DNA of 29,860 nt, from the NCBI GenBank assembly GCA_035652095.1, contig DASREM010000005.1, forward strand, positions 1-29,860. The letters are read 5' to 3'. The notes beneath the pieces are model-generated. The model was given only the letters and a program-made list of their open reading frames with translations. It was not told the origin of the DNA and searched no databases. Positions within the stretch are counted from its first letter, which is position 1; each line of letters begins with the position of its first letter. This DNA is from DASREM01 sp035652095 (GTDB lineage: Bacteria > Acidobacteriota > Terriglobia > Terriglobales > Acidobacteriaceae). The position numbers and the translations under genes were made by a program. Positions 1 to 7,113 of this stretch are shown piece by piece.

Positions 1-1
1 A

Positions 2-142
2 TGACAGTCGTCCTCACCGATCTCTGGGAGAACGAACGCCGAGTGAGTTCGCCTGCCAAATCGCTTGCAAGGGCGATTTGCCAGGCTCACAAACCGTCGG
101 AAACTAACTCTGGGAGTGTTACAGAATAAGGGGACCGATCAA
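2..142. repeat. Left copy of a ~140-bp inverted terminal repeat
   Basis: The stretch matches the reverse complement of 29721-29860 base for base except for one extra C (near position 90). It holds a 14-bp hairpin with one mismatch (arms 51-64 and 73-86, loop 65-72). The two copies stop at the same outer base, TGACAGTCG, and diverge on the inner side after GACCGATCAA. A 42-codon open frame (1-129) runs through it but has no recognisable product. It is probably the end of a multicopy element at which assembly stopped; the family is not recognised. Confidence 0.9.
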
Positions 143-274
143 ACCGAAACTTGTCGTATTCTTACGTGAGCGAAAGCAGGGGGCAGGTCACTGGAATCGA
201 CTCACCGGGACAAATTAGTTTCCTATCTGGAAGAAGAGCATCACGGGTAAGGATTGCAACGAGAGGAAATGGTT

Positions 275-625
275 TCAGTAGCGCCGCCCTACGGCAGCAG
301 TCATGCCGGCATCACAATAATGACAGGTCTCCGAATTTGCCCAGTTTAGTTTCCCACACGCGTTGCAATAAGCCGTGGCTTGGCCTGACGCTGGAGTGCT
401 ACTCCGAGATGTCACCGCGCTCCTGGTGGATATAACCGCCTCCCATATGGCAGATACCACCACTCCCAAAACTACGAGGCCAGCGGTTACTGCGTAAATC
501 GGTTCGGGTAAACTCTGGAGTGTCCAAGCCCCAGCTAGAATCAACACTTTCAGTGAGAAGACAGCGACAAGCGGAAGCACCGCCAGTCGGAATAGGAAAC
601 CCGTTACCCTTATGACATCGCGCAT
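275..625 (-). CDS. Small membrane protein with C-terminal zinc ribbon
   Basis: A 116-residue protein, not recognised as a named family. The N-terminal half has two hydrophobic segments (about residues 7-34 and 43-62) that probably form a transmembrane hairpin. The C-terminal part has two CxxC pairs (CNAC and CHYC, about residues 87-105), the layout of a zinc ribbon. This suggests a membrane-anchored protein with a cytoplasmic zinc knuckle. The ATG at 625 has a purine-rich AAGG a few bases upstream. It lies 47 bp downstream of the helical-protein gene on the same strand and may be the last gene of the FRG cluster. Function is unknown; a link to defence rests on the neighbours only. Confidence 0.6.
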   Translation of the reverse strand: MRDVIRVTGFLFRLAVLPLVAVFSLKVLILAGAWTLQSLPEPIYAVTAGLVVLGVVVSAIWEAVISTRSAVTSRSSTPASGQATAYCNACGKLNWANSETCHYCDAGMTAAVGRRY

Positions 626-672
626 CTTTGCCTTCTATTCTCCTCTGCAAAAAGCGGTCCCACAAAAACCTT

Positions 673-1431
673 TCAAACCGCCGATTGCTCGCGGTCGCCT
701 ACCTTGTTGCTTCTTGCGCTGTTTTGATCATTAGCTTCTATCGAAACAATCAATTGCGCAGAACTCTTGAGTTCAGAAGGGAGCTCGCCTAAAAAGGAAT
801 ACGGAACGGTCACAGGGAATTCAAAATTTCGGGGAAACTTCTCTTTTAGGTCACTCGGTGCAAATGAAAGCCACACGTTAGCAACGAATTCAAAATAGCT
901 GTGCAGTTGGGTGGTCAGATCGATGGCCTCCTTGGGCTCATAACCCTCGATCGTAGGCAAAAAATGATGGTGAAATTCCTTGGTTCCTTCCTTCCATGAG
1001 CACCCTATAATCGCGGTGATTTCGTGGCCCTTATTGCGATATGCGTTGATTTCGCGTCGGGTTGCAGTTTGCTCGAGTTCCTCCAACTTTTTTTCGTAGA
1101 TCCAAAAGTATTTTTCTTCAGGTTGCTCCTTCTGGCCACGACTTATCGCAGTCCTCAGCAACTCAAAAAAGTGATCGAGTTGCCAAAAGAAAGCGGCCAG
1201 GTGAGCGCGGCAGATCAATACATCAACTTGCGTCTTATCTCGTGAACTTTGCTCTTGCTTTCTCAATTCACCCGGCTCGGTTTGTAGGGCAGCAGTTTGC
1301 AGATAAAGACGCACAAACGCCAGATGATAAGCGGCATAACTCACACCTGACCACATCTCGCACAATGCTCCAATCAAATCCAGCTTCGGAACATCAGGCA
1401 CGTCATTTTGACTTCTTTCCCGCTCACTCAC
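673..1431 (-). CDS. Unrecognised helical protein with RNxxH motif (left homologue)
   Basis: A 252-residue, mostly helical, soluble-looking protein without signal peptide or membrane segment. I do not recognise the family. Visible landmarks are AHLAAFFWQL (about residues 76-85), a charged coiled-coil-like stretch (90-125) and EINAYRNKGHE (127-137). RNKGH resembles the R-x4-H motif of HEPN ribonucleases but is one residue short, so a HEPN assignment is only a guess. The protein at 28218-28856 shares the same landmarks at the same positions. The GTG start at 1431 is supported by AAGGGGG about seven bases upstream. It sits 80 bp downstream of the FRG-domain gene on the same strand, which suggests joint transcription. 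Base composition is more AT-rich than the core genes. Confidence 0.65.
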   Translation of the reverse strand: MSERERSQNDVPDVPKLDLIGALCEMWSGVSYAAYHLAFVRLYLQTAALQTEPGELRKQEQSSRDKTQVDVLICRAHLAAFFWQLDHFFELLRTAISRGQKEQPEEKYFWIYEKKLEELEQTATRREINAYRNKGHEITAIIGCSWKEGTKEFHHHFLPTIEGYEPKEAIDLTTQLHSYFEFVANVWLSFAPSDLKEKFPRNFEFPVTVPYSFLGELPSELKSSAQLIVSIEANDQNSARSNKVGDREQSAV

Positions 1432-1511
1432 GCGTCACCCCCTTATCTGCCAACACTGCGAACTACAAAGAACCGACCAACGAAGTACCGGAACAAATTA
1501 AAGCCGCTACG

Positions 1512-2324
1512 TCAAAGCCGTGGCAACCTAAGAACGTGCTCTTTCAGCCACATCGTTTCCAATAGGGACTCTTGGGAATCAAACAACGAGAAGGCATTGA
1601 GATTGAAGTCATTCAGTCGACGGAGGATATCCGTACGCTTACTGGAAGGTAGATCGAACTTCCAGAGGAAGTCTTCGGCGGTACGTCTCTTCGAGAGCAC
1701 ATCTTCGTGAGGGTGAAAGTGCCAGCCCTTCTCCGAATCGAAATTTCCGCACATCGTATAGTCAGACTGCTGGCGAAAATGTCTCGCATCACCGCGAGTG
1801 TACGGCCCAATTCCTCGAATTCGCGGTCGATCAGAGGCACCGGTCTTATAGCCCTCCGGCATTTCGCAAAAGACGTAAACTGATCTGTAGCCGGCTTCCG
1901 GTCGTGGCTCTCGGAAGGCAAAAAACACCGCAACATAGAGAGACCGAGACCAATCTAATAGTGGCGAAGGAAAGCCATAATGCCGAAGATAAACCATATA
2001 GCGGTATATGGAAGCAGACGGGAACCGATCGAATTCTTCGTATTCGAGAAATGATTCTCGCATCCTGTCAGAGTAGTCTGGTACGTTCCAATTAACTCCA
2101 GTAAACGTCTCCACTGAGGGAAGAACCCTCGTCATGCGAACGTAATATTCAGACAGGAACATCCCCTTGCAGTTAGCCCTCTCCAAGGTTGTACTCAGTT
2201 CCCAGTTTGAATTCGCATGGCCCCTAAAAAGCAACGACGCGTATTTCGATCTGATAAAGGTGCCTTTAATTCGTTCGATCTCTGTATCGAGTTCCCGTAA
2301 ATCCGAAATTTTCTTTCCTTCCAA
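1512..2324 (-). CDS. FRG-domain protein
   Basis: The protein carries the FRG domain (Pfam FRG, named for its conserved F/Y-R-G). With a start at 2324, LLFRGHANSNWELSTTLER lies at residues 31-49 and HYGFPSPLLDW at 115-125, followed by a VAVFFAF strand; these are the two hallmark blocks. The biochemical activity of FRG domains is not settled to my knowledge, but they often occur in islands and next to defence genes. The frame is open up to a TTG at 2423, which would overlap the upstream gene. I prefer the TTG at 2324 because GGGAGAGG lies five bases before it and the protein then begins just ahead of the conserved region, as is usual in the family. It is the first gene of a minus-strand cluster with two unknown proteins. 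Confidence 0.85.
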   Translation of the reverse strand: MEGKKISDLRELDTEIERIKGTFIRSKYASLLFRGHANSNWELSTTLERANCKGMFLSEYYVRMTRVLPSVETFTGVNWNVPDYSDRMRESFLEYEEFDRFPSASIYRYMVYLRHYGFPSPLLDWSRSLYVAVFFAFREPRPEAGYRSVYVFCEMPEGYKTGASDRPRIRGIGPYTRGDARHFRQQSDYTMCGNFDSEKGWHFHPHEDVLSKRRTAEDFLWKFDLPSSKRTDILRRLNDFNLNAFSLFDSQESLLETMWLKEHVLRLPRL

Positions 2325-2397
2325 GAATACCTCTCCCTCTATCAATCGCTGCCCGTGGCCTTTGGCACCGCTGTGCGAGTGCAGGGTCCGATGCCGA

Positions 2398-3525
2398 TCA
2401 GCGTCGCTCGGAGGCAAACACAAAGGAGCCAGGCGCTAAAGGAATTGATGGTCCTAACACCAATGTGCCCGTCGTCGACTGTAATCGATAGATATCGATT
2501 CGATAGTCCGACGCGGCGAAGAAAATAGAGCCGTCAGGGTTGAAATACGTACGAGGAGTTCCCGCAACCGTTGCGCTAGCGGTGAGCTGTGAATTGACCA
2601 GGTCGATGTGCGCAACCGTAGTCTGGTCAAGCGAGAGGTCAGATATAAAGATGTTTTGAGCGGAGGGATCCAATTTGACGCCAGCGATCTCGTCTCCGCA
2701 CACTGTTAGCATCGAAACTGTGCAGTCAATCAGGGGCGTCATCGGATTGATAGAATTCGGATACACATCGAGAGAAATTGGTCCTCCACTGTACCCTGCA
2801 TTGAAATAATCTACGATGAGATCATCGGAGAAGTCGATTCGATAGTAGGAATCTGCGTAACCCACTCCTGCAATGAAACCTGTGTCAGTTCCAAGATCAC
2901 CCGTAGCGGGATCGACCAGTCGAAACGAATAAGCGGTTCCATTGGCGCTATGGAAATTCACACTGGACCCGTCGTAGAGCTTTCGTCCATCCTTTGTCGT
3001 ACCGAAGAGCGATTCCTGCAGATAAAAACTTGGGCCGTACGTCGCTTGGACTTTGTGCGTGTTGACCATGAAGCCGTTAGTCGAGCTCATTTTGAAGAGT
3101 TCGACACTGGAGTTGAACTCACCATTGGAGTCGAGATAAGAAAAAAGAGCGTACCCATACTTGCCGCTCGGATGGACCACGAACTGCGACAACTGGTTTG
3201 CCAGAAATCTTTGAGCAGGCCGTGGCGCTGGTACGCCTCTGGCGTCCGTTGGGTAGGCAAAGATGAAGGTTTCACCTGCGGCGGTCGAGCCCGCAAGATA
3301 CAAGAATCGGGTATTTGGAGACGAGAACATTTGGATCGGGGATACGCCGACCGGAGTGGAGCCAACGCGAGTCGCAGTACCTGTTCTGAAGTCAACGTCG
3401 TAGGTCACCAGGGTGCGATTCTCGATGATGTAAAGAACCTGAACGCCTGCGGCGGAACAAGACGTTGCGGTGAAAAGCGTTCCCGATGACACAACTAGGA
3501 GGAGAAGTGTGCGCAGTGTGTTCAT
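2398..3525 (-). CDS. Secreted beta-propeller (lactonase/YVTN-like) protein
   Basis: A 375-residue exported protein. The N-terminus is a signal peptide (hydrophobic residues 5-20, ending ATSC, then SAAGV). The Cys could be lipidated, but the residue three before it is Ala, a poor lipobox. The rest is a series of beta-rich blocks with HPSGKYGYALF, LDPSAQNIFISD and FNPDGSIFFAA, the 'position / past / displayed' pattern of seven-bladed lactonase or YVTN-type propellers. Such proteins are common in Terriglobia, usually without known substrate. No catalytic metal ligands can be assigned by eye. The upstream bases carry AGGAGAG a few bases before the ATG. Its 3' end abuts the accessory cluster, so it marks roughly where ordinary chromosome begins. 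Confidence 0.75.
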   Translation of the reverse strand: MNTLRTLLLLVVSSGTLFTATSCSAAGVQVLYIIENRTLVTYDVDFRTGTATRVGSTPVGVSPIQMFSSPNTRFLYLAGSTAAGETFIFAYPTDARGVPAPRPAQRFLANQLSQFVVHPSGKYGYALFSYLDSNGEFNSSVELFKMSSTNGFMVNTHKVQATYGPSFYLQESLFGTTKDGRKLYDGSSVNFHSANGTAYSFRLVDPATGDLGTDTGFIAGVGYADSYYRIDFSDDLIVDYFNAGYSGGPISLDVYPNSINPMTPLIDCTVSMLTVCGDEIAGVKLDPSAQNIFISDLSLDQTTVAHIDLVNSQLTASATVAGTPRTYFNPDGSIFFAASDYRIDIYRLQSTTGTLVLGPSIPLAPGSFVFASERR

Positions 3526-3613
3526 GTACTCTCCTTAGATTCGCCTAAGGCGTGAATTGAACTCGGCCTGAGAAGCTAACGAACGCTGAGGATGGTTTGG
3601 GGGAGGCAAGGGG

Positions 3614-3793
3614 GGAAAACCCGGGGACAGACGGGACGTTCACCAATGGGAAACCTAGGGGCAGACGGGACGTTCGGACCCTAGGGACAGACGAGACGTT
3701 CGGCCGTTTCCATTCGGCGACAATTTGGGGAACCTTCCGTCTGTCCCCGGTTTTCCTCCTGCTATCGCGCGATGAACGTCCCAGATCGTCCCC
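3614..3793. repeat. Cluster of GACAGACGGGACGTTC repeats in direct and inverted orientation
   Basis: Three direct copies of a 19-bp unit close to GGGGACAGACGGGACGTTC lie at 3623-3641, 3657-3675 and 3684-3702. Inverted copies follow: CCGTCTGTCCCCGG at 3737-3750, extended by TTTTCC so that it mirrors GGAAAACC at the left edge, and an imperfect one at 3774-3793. The set can fold into a long stem across the intergenic space. It lies in a 488-bp gap (3526-4013) between the propeller gene and dnaB with no supportable gene. It resembles a REP-like intergenic repeat rather than an operator set, because copies occur in both orientations with uneven spacing. Confidence 0.75.
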
Positions 3794-4013
3794 GCTGAGG
3801 GGCCACCCCTGGTAGCCTATTTGTGCAAATCCCTTTGGTTGCATAATTTCATGAACATTTCATTAACCAGAAGAGCAACCAGCAACTCAGCTCTAATTGC
3901 TTTCGACTGTTCTATTTAACCTTCGAAGCAACAGCGGTCAGGAACCGATCGCCAGCCCCGTTCCGTACCCGATTTCGACTCTGCCCACGGTTCCACAACC
4001 TTTTCCACAGCGC
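3794..4013. other. Non-coding remainder of the propeller-dnaB gap
   Basis: No open frame with family resemblance and no clear terminator is visible here. The stretch ends with two CCACA-containing motifs just beyond the 3' end of dnaB (GGTTCCACA and TTTTCCACA), which resemble weak DnaA boxes but are too few to argue for an origin. I see nothing else. Confidence 0.4.
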
Positions 4014-5381
4014 TTATTCCTCCGGCCCCCCGCCGTGGAGCAGCGATTCGAACCGGGTTGAACTCTTGATAAACGCCATCTTCACCGTGCCCGTCGGCCC
4101 GTTTCGCTGTTTCCGGATGATCAACTCCGCAATCCCATCCAGCTCCGGCTCATCCGGCTTGTAAACCTCTTCCCGGAAAATAAACGCCACCACGTCCGCA
4201 TCCTGCTCGATCGATCCCGACTCTCGCAAGTCCGCCAGCTGCGGACGATGATCTCCCGCGCCGCGGCTCTCCGGCGCCCGGCTTAACTGCGACAGCGCCA
4301 CCACCGGCACCTTCATCTCCTTCGCAATCCCCTTCAATCCCCGCGAAATCGCCGACACCTCCTGCGTCCGGTTCTCATAGCGCCGCCCGCCTCCCGACAT
4401 CAACTGCAGGTAATCGACCACGATCAGCGACAGCGACCCTTGCGACTGTTGTAGCCTTCGCGCCTTCGCCCGCATCTCGCTCAACGCAATCCCCGGCGTG
4501 TCGTCAATAAAAATGGGAGCGTGCGCCAGCTCTTCCATCGCCCTCGTCACTTTGTGCATGTCCTCGCGCCACAACGACCCCGTGCGCATTTTGTGCGCAT
4601 CCACCCGCGCCCGTGAGCACAACATGCGCAACAGCAACGCCTCGCGCGACATCTCCAGCGAGAACACTCCCACTACCTTCTGATCGTCAATCGCGACATT
4701 CTCCGCGATGTTCATTGCGAACGACGTCTTTCCCATCGAAGGCCGGGCCGCAATGATGATCAGGTCCGAGGGCTGGAATCCGCTCGTCATGTCATCCAGG
4801 TCGGTGTAGTGCGTCGCCAGGCCGGTAATGCGCTGCCCTCGCTGTAGCAGGGCATCCACCGATCCAAACGACTCCTTGATGATCTCCTGGATCCCCATAA
4901 AGCCGCGCCCAATGCGCTTTTCCGACAATCCCAGGATCGCGGCTTCGGTGTCATTGAGTATGTCTTCAGCAAGGTCGGTCTGGTCGGAGGCGCGTGCGAT
5001 CGCAGTATTTGCGGTATGGATCAATCCTCGCAACAGCGACTTGTCGCGGACGATCTTGATGTAGTGCTCGATGCTGGGACGGTCCGGGACTCCATCGATC
5101 AGCCCCGAGATGTATCCCACGTCGCCGATCGCCTGCAGCTCTTTGTGACGGTCCAATTCCTCGATCAGTGTGATCAGATCGATCGGCCGGGACGAGTCCA
5201 TCAACTCGACCATGCGGGTGTAGATCCGCCGGTGCGAGTCCAGAGAGAAATCTTCCGCCTGCAAATGCTCGGCGGCTTCATTGAATGCGAGGTTGTCCAG
5301 CAGGATCGCGCCCAGGATCGCGCGCTCGGCTTCCACATTCGCCGGAAGACTGTGCGTCAAACTATATTCGCTGGTCGCCAA
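4014..5381 (-). CDS. dnaB: Replicative DNA helicase DnaB
   Basis: The hexameric helicase that unwinds DNA ahead of the replication fork using ATP and is loaded at the origin by DnaA and a loader. The 455 residues match the usual length. The N-terminal primase-interacting domain (about 13-155, LPANVEAERAILGAIL) is followed by a linker and a RecA-like core with Walker A ARPSMGKTS (212-220), Walker B SLIVVDYLQL (318-327), LSQLSRAPE (363-371) and the late FREEVY block (402-407). No intein is inserted at the Walker motifs, a frequent site in other phyla. The start is a TTG at 5381 without a strong ribosome site. No in-frame ATG lies shortly upstream, so the exact start is uncertain by a few codons. 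It stands alone with long gaps on both sides. Confidence 0.97.
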   Translation of the reverse strand: MATSEYSLTHSLPANVEAERAILGAILLDNLAFNEAAEHLQAEDFSLDSHRRIYTRMVELMDSSRPIDLITLIEELDRHKELQAIGDVGYISGLIDGVPDRPSIEHYIKIVRDKSLLRGLIHTANTAIARASDQTDLAEDILNDTEAAILGLSEKRIGRGFMGIQEIIKESFGSVDALLQRGQRITGLATHYTDLDDMTSGFQPSDLIIIAARPSMGKTSFAMNIAENVAIDDQKVVGVFSLEMSREALLLRMLCSRARVDAHKMRTGSLWREDMHKVTRAMEELAHAPIFIDDTPGIALSEMRAKARRLQQSQGSLSLIVVDYLQLMSGGGRRYENRTQEVSAISRGLKGIAKEMKVPVVALSQLSRAPESRGAGDHRPQLADLRESGSIEQDADVVAFIFREEVYKPDEPELDGIAELIIRKQRNGPTGTVKMAFIKSSTRFESLLHGGGPEE

Positions 5382-5573
5382 GATACAAGTGCCCGTCTGG
5401 GAGGAAATTTGTCGGAAGCGAATCGCATCTTACCCAGCTTCCTCTTGTGAATGCCAAGTAAGCGCGTAGGAAAACCCCTCCCAAAACAAATCTTTTCGGC
5501 TCCCCACGTGCAGTATAGGCAAATAAAAAGCGAATATCAAGAAGGGCAGTAGAAGGAATCCGAGCTTTGATTG

Positions 5574-5617
5574 TGATGGAATGCCCAGAAATTGGTGATG
5601 GAATGCCCAAAAATAAT
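5574..5617. repeat. 22-bp tandem duplication
   Basis: TGATGGAATGCCCA occurs twice, at 5574-5587 and 5596-5609. Each copy is followed by an A-rich stretch, giving a period of 22 bp. It lies directly beside the 5618-5648 hairpin. It may be a simple local duplication. Confidence 0.75.
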
Positions 5618-5648
5618 ACACGGCCCCGACCAGCCATCGGGGCCGTGT
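5618..5648 (-). terminator. Hairpin terminator, probably for leftward transcripts
   Basis: A perfect 12-bp GC-rich stem (5618-5629 with 5637-5648, 7-base loop) is followed on the minus strand by ATTATTTTTGGG. This fits a rho-independent terminator for transcription arriving from the SIMPL-domain gene. On the plus strand only a short TTT follows. Confidence 0.7.
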
Positions 5649-6029
5649 TTGCTGTGTGGATGTTTGCCTGGTCACCGCCGAAGCGTTGAACCGTTGAGAG
5701 CCCGCGGTGAATGAATTTGCGCCGGCTTAGAATCAGGCCGCAACGCCCCTCCCCGTCGATTCACCCTCGAGAACCTTCGGGTTCCACCAGCTCTGCTTCA
5801 CTCTCCAGCAGGGCCTCAAGACATCTCACGCATGCACTGGGAGCACTTTGCAACATGGCGATTGGCATCGCAAGAAAAAAACGGGTGTGTGTTGTGCAGA
5901 AGCTGTGGAGGAAAGGTCCTTTTTGTGGAAAGTTTCGGAAAAGCGGGGGAAAACCGGCGAGGAACGTCGATCGGCAAATTGATTGTTCAGGGAAAAAATG
6001 CAATCTCAAAGCGAACCAACAGATTAAAT

Positions 6030-6791
6030 CTATTTTTCCAAATAGTAGTCCACCGACGTAACCACCCGCACGTTCTTCATGATGCTGCTGTCGGCGCCGC
6101 CGTATCCGCCCTCGCCTCCGTCGCCGCCCTGATCATCCGGCAGAATCGAAAACACTCCCTGGTTGGCTTGCCGGATCGATCCGACCTTGCTTCCTGAATC
6201 GGAGGCGAAACGATCGGCTGCGGCGCGCGCATTCTTTGTGGCTTCGGTAATCATGTCAGGCTTGATCGAGTTGAGGCTGGTGAACTTATAGGCCAATCCC
6301 TGGCCGGGATCGCCGCTCAATGCGATCCCTTTCTGGAGCAGCAGCATGGTTTTCTGGGCCGCGGCCGCGACTTGATCGACGCGCCCGGTCCGCACCGTGA
6401 TCCTCTGCTCGACAATGTAGCGATGCGGCGCGCGATTGCCGCCGCCATACTCCTGGGCTTGCGTGTCCACGACGCGCACCACGCCCAGTTCGATCTCTGG
6501 CGCCTGGATGCGCTGTCCGGCCAGAAAATCCAGCACGGTTTTCTTGTCCGCTTCGGTCTTCGAGTAGAGCGTGGCCAGGTCGTCTCCGGCCTCTTTATAA
6601 GTGAGCGGCCAAATCGCAAGATCGGATTTCACCTTGCGCTCCACCAGTCCTTTGACGGTGACGTAGCGGTCACTGAGGCGCGTGGCCTTGATCTGCGAGC
6701 CCAGGATCCATCCCCCGATAATCAGGCCGAGGGCGATGAAAAGGCCCAGTGGCGCCAAGTCGAAGCGGGTGCTTTCTCGTGTGTCTGCCAT
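6030..6791 (-). CDS. SIMPL-domain membrane-anchored protein
   Basis: A 253-residue protein with a short cytoplasmic tail, one transmembrane helix (about 13-31) and an exported SIMPL domain (DUF541 family, PF04402), related to E. coli YggE. Recognisable parts are RYVTVKGLVERKVKSDLAIWPLTY (42-65), the helix-rich middle, and the C-terminal block with ATKNARAAADRFA followed by VRVVTSVDYYLEK. The family is linked to oxidative-stress tolerance in E. coli and to signalling in animals (SIMPL), but its biochemical role is unclear. A Gly/Asp-rich insert (QGGDGGEGGYGG) precedes the last strand. The ATG at 6791 gives the helix a normal N-in topology. The gene is monocistronic, with a strong hairpin about 380 bp downstream. 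Confidence 0.88.
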   Translation of the reverse strand: MADTRESTRFDLAPLGLFIALGLIIGGWILGSQIKATRLSDRYVTVKGLVERKVKSDLAIWPLTYKEAGDDLATLYSKTEADKKTVLDFLAGQRIQAPEIELGVVRVVDTQAQEYGGGNRAPHRYIVEQRITVRTGRVDQVAAAAQKTMLLLQKGIALSGDPGQGLAYKFTSLNSIKPDMITEATKNARAAADRFASDSGSKVGSIRQANQGVFSILPDDQGGDGGEGGYGGADSSIMKNVRVVTSVDYYLEK

Positions 6792-6856
6792 GTGAGTAGA
6801 TGGTCAGTATACGCCGGGAAAACAGGGAAAGGGCCAGAGAGGACCAGCCATCGCTT

Positions 6857-7052
6857 TGAGCAACTTCAACTACAGAGGGTACCGAGGGCACGGGGTAAAA
6901 ACATTCAACCACCAAGGACACTAAGTTCCACAAAGGAAAATCGGCAGGTGCTCAGCAAAGGGGGTTGAGCAACAACTAGCAACCACAGAGGGCACGGGGT
7001 AAAAAACATCAACCACCAAGGACACTAAGTTCCACAAAGGAAATCGGTAGGG
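6857..7052. repeat. Tandem pair of ~90-bp intergenic repeats (ACCAAGGACACTAAG type)
   Basis: Two near-identical copies lie at 6857-6948 and 6965-7052. Each runs from TTGAGCAAC through GAGGGCACGGGGTAAAA and ACCACCAAGGACACTAAGTT to ACAAAGGAAA and TCGG. The 65-bp cores (6884-6948 and 6988-7052) differ by small indels and a few substitutions. The CACAGAGGGCAC / CCAAGGACAC wording is like a short repeat scattered in intergenic regions of many environmental bacteria. The whole 322-bp gap 6792-7113 holds nothing else I can support. Confidence 0.85.
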
Positions 7053-7113
7053 GGGTCGGCCTCCCCGTCACCCCGCGAGATGGAATGCAATAATCCTACA
7101 GAAGGCGGCTGGT

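Larger units (their letters stand above)
5382..6029. other. 648-bp gene-free region between SIMPL gene and dnaB
   Basis: I find no gene I can support. The region holds a 22-bp tandem pair (5574-5617), a strong hairpin (5618-5648) and, from about 5870 to 6029, purine-rich DNA. The dnaB promoter should lie in the part next to 5381, but no clear -35/-10 pair stands out. Short open frames here have no family resemblance and skewed composition. Confidence 0.5.

Noticed and set aside
1..129. 42-codon open frame from the first base
   Set aside because: It lies inside the terminal repeat and hairpin and has no recognisable product or ribosome site.
3960..4014. Replication origin suggested by CCACA motifs near dnaB
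   Set aside because: Only two weak DnaA-box-like motifs are present, with no AT-rich unwinding region and no dnaA or dnaN nearby.
4660..4760. Intein in DnaB
   Set aside because: The Walker A region is continuous and the protein is of normal length.
5430..5675. 81-residue hydrophobic open frame on the minus strand upstream of dnaB
   Set aside because: It crosses the 5618-5648 terminator hairpin and the tandem repeat and has no clear start site.
6857..7052. CRISPR array
   Set aside because: There are only two long, imperfect copies with a 16-bp gap and no unique spacers or cas genes.
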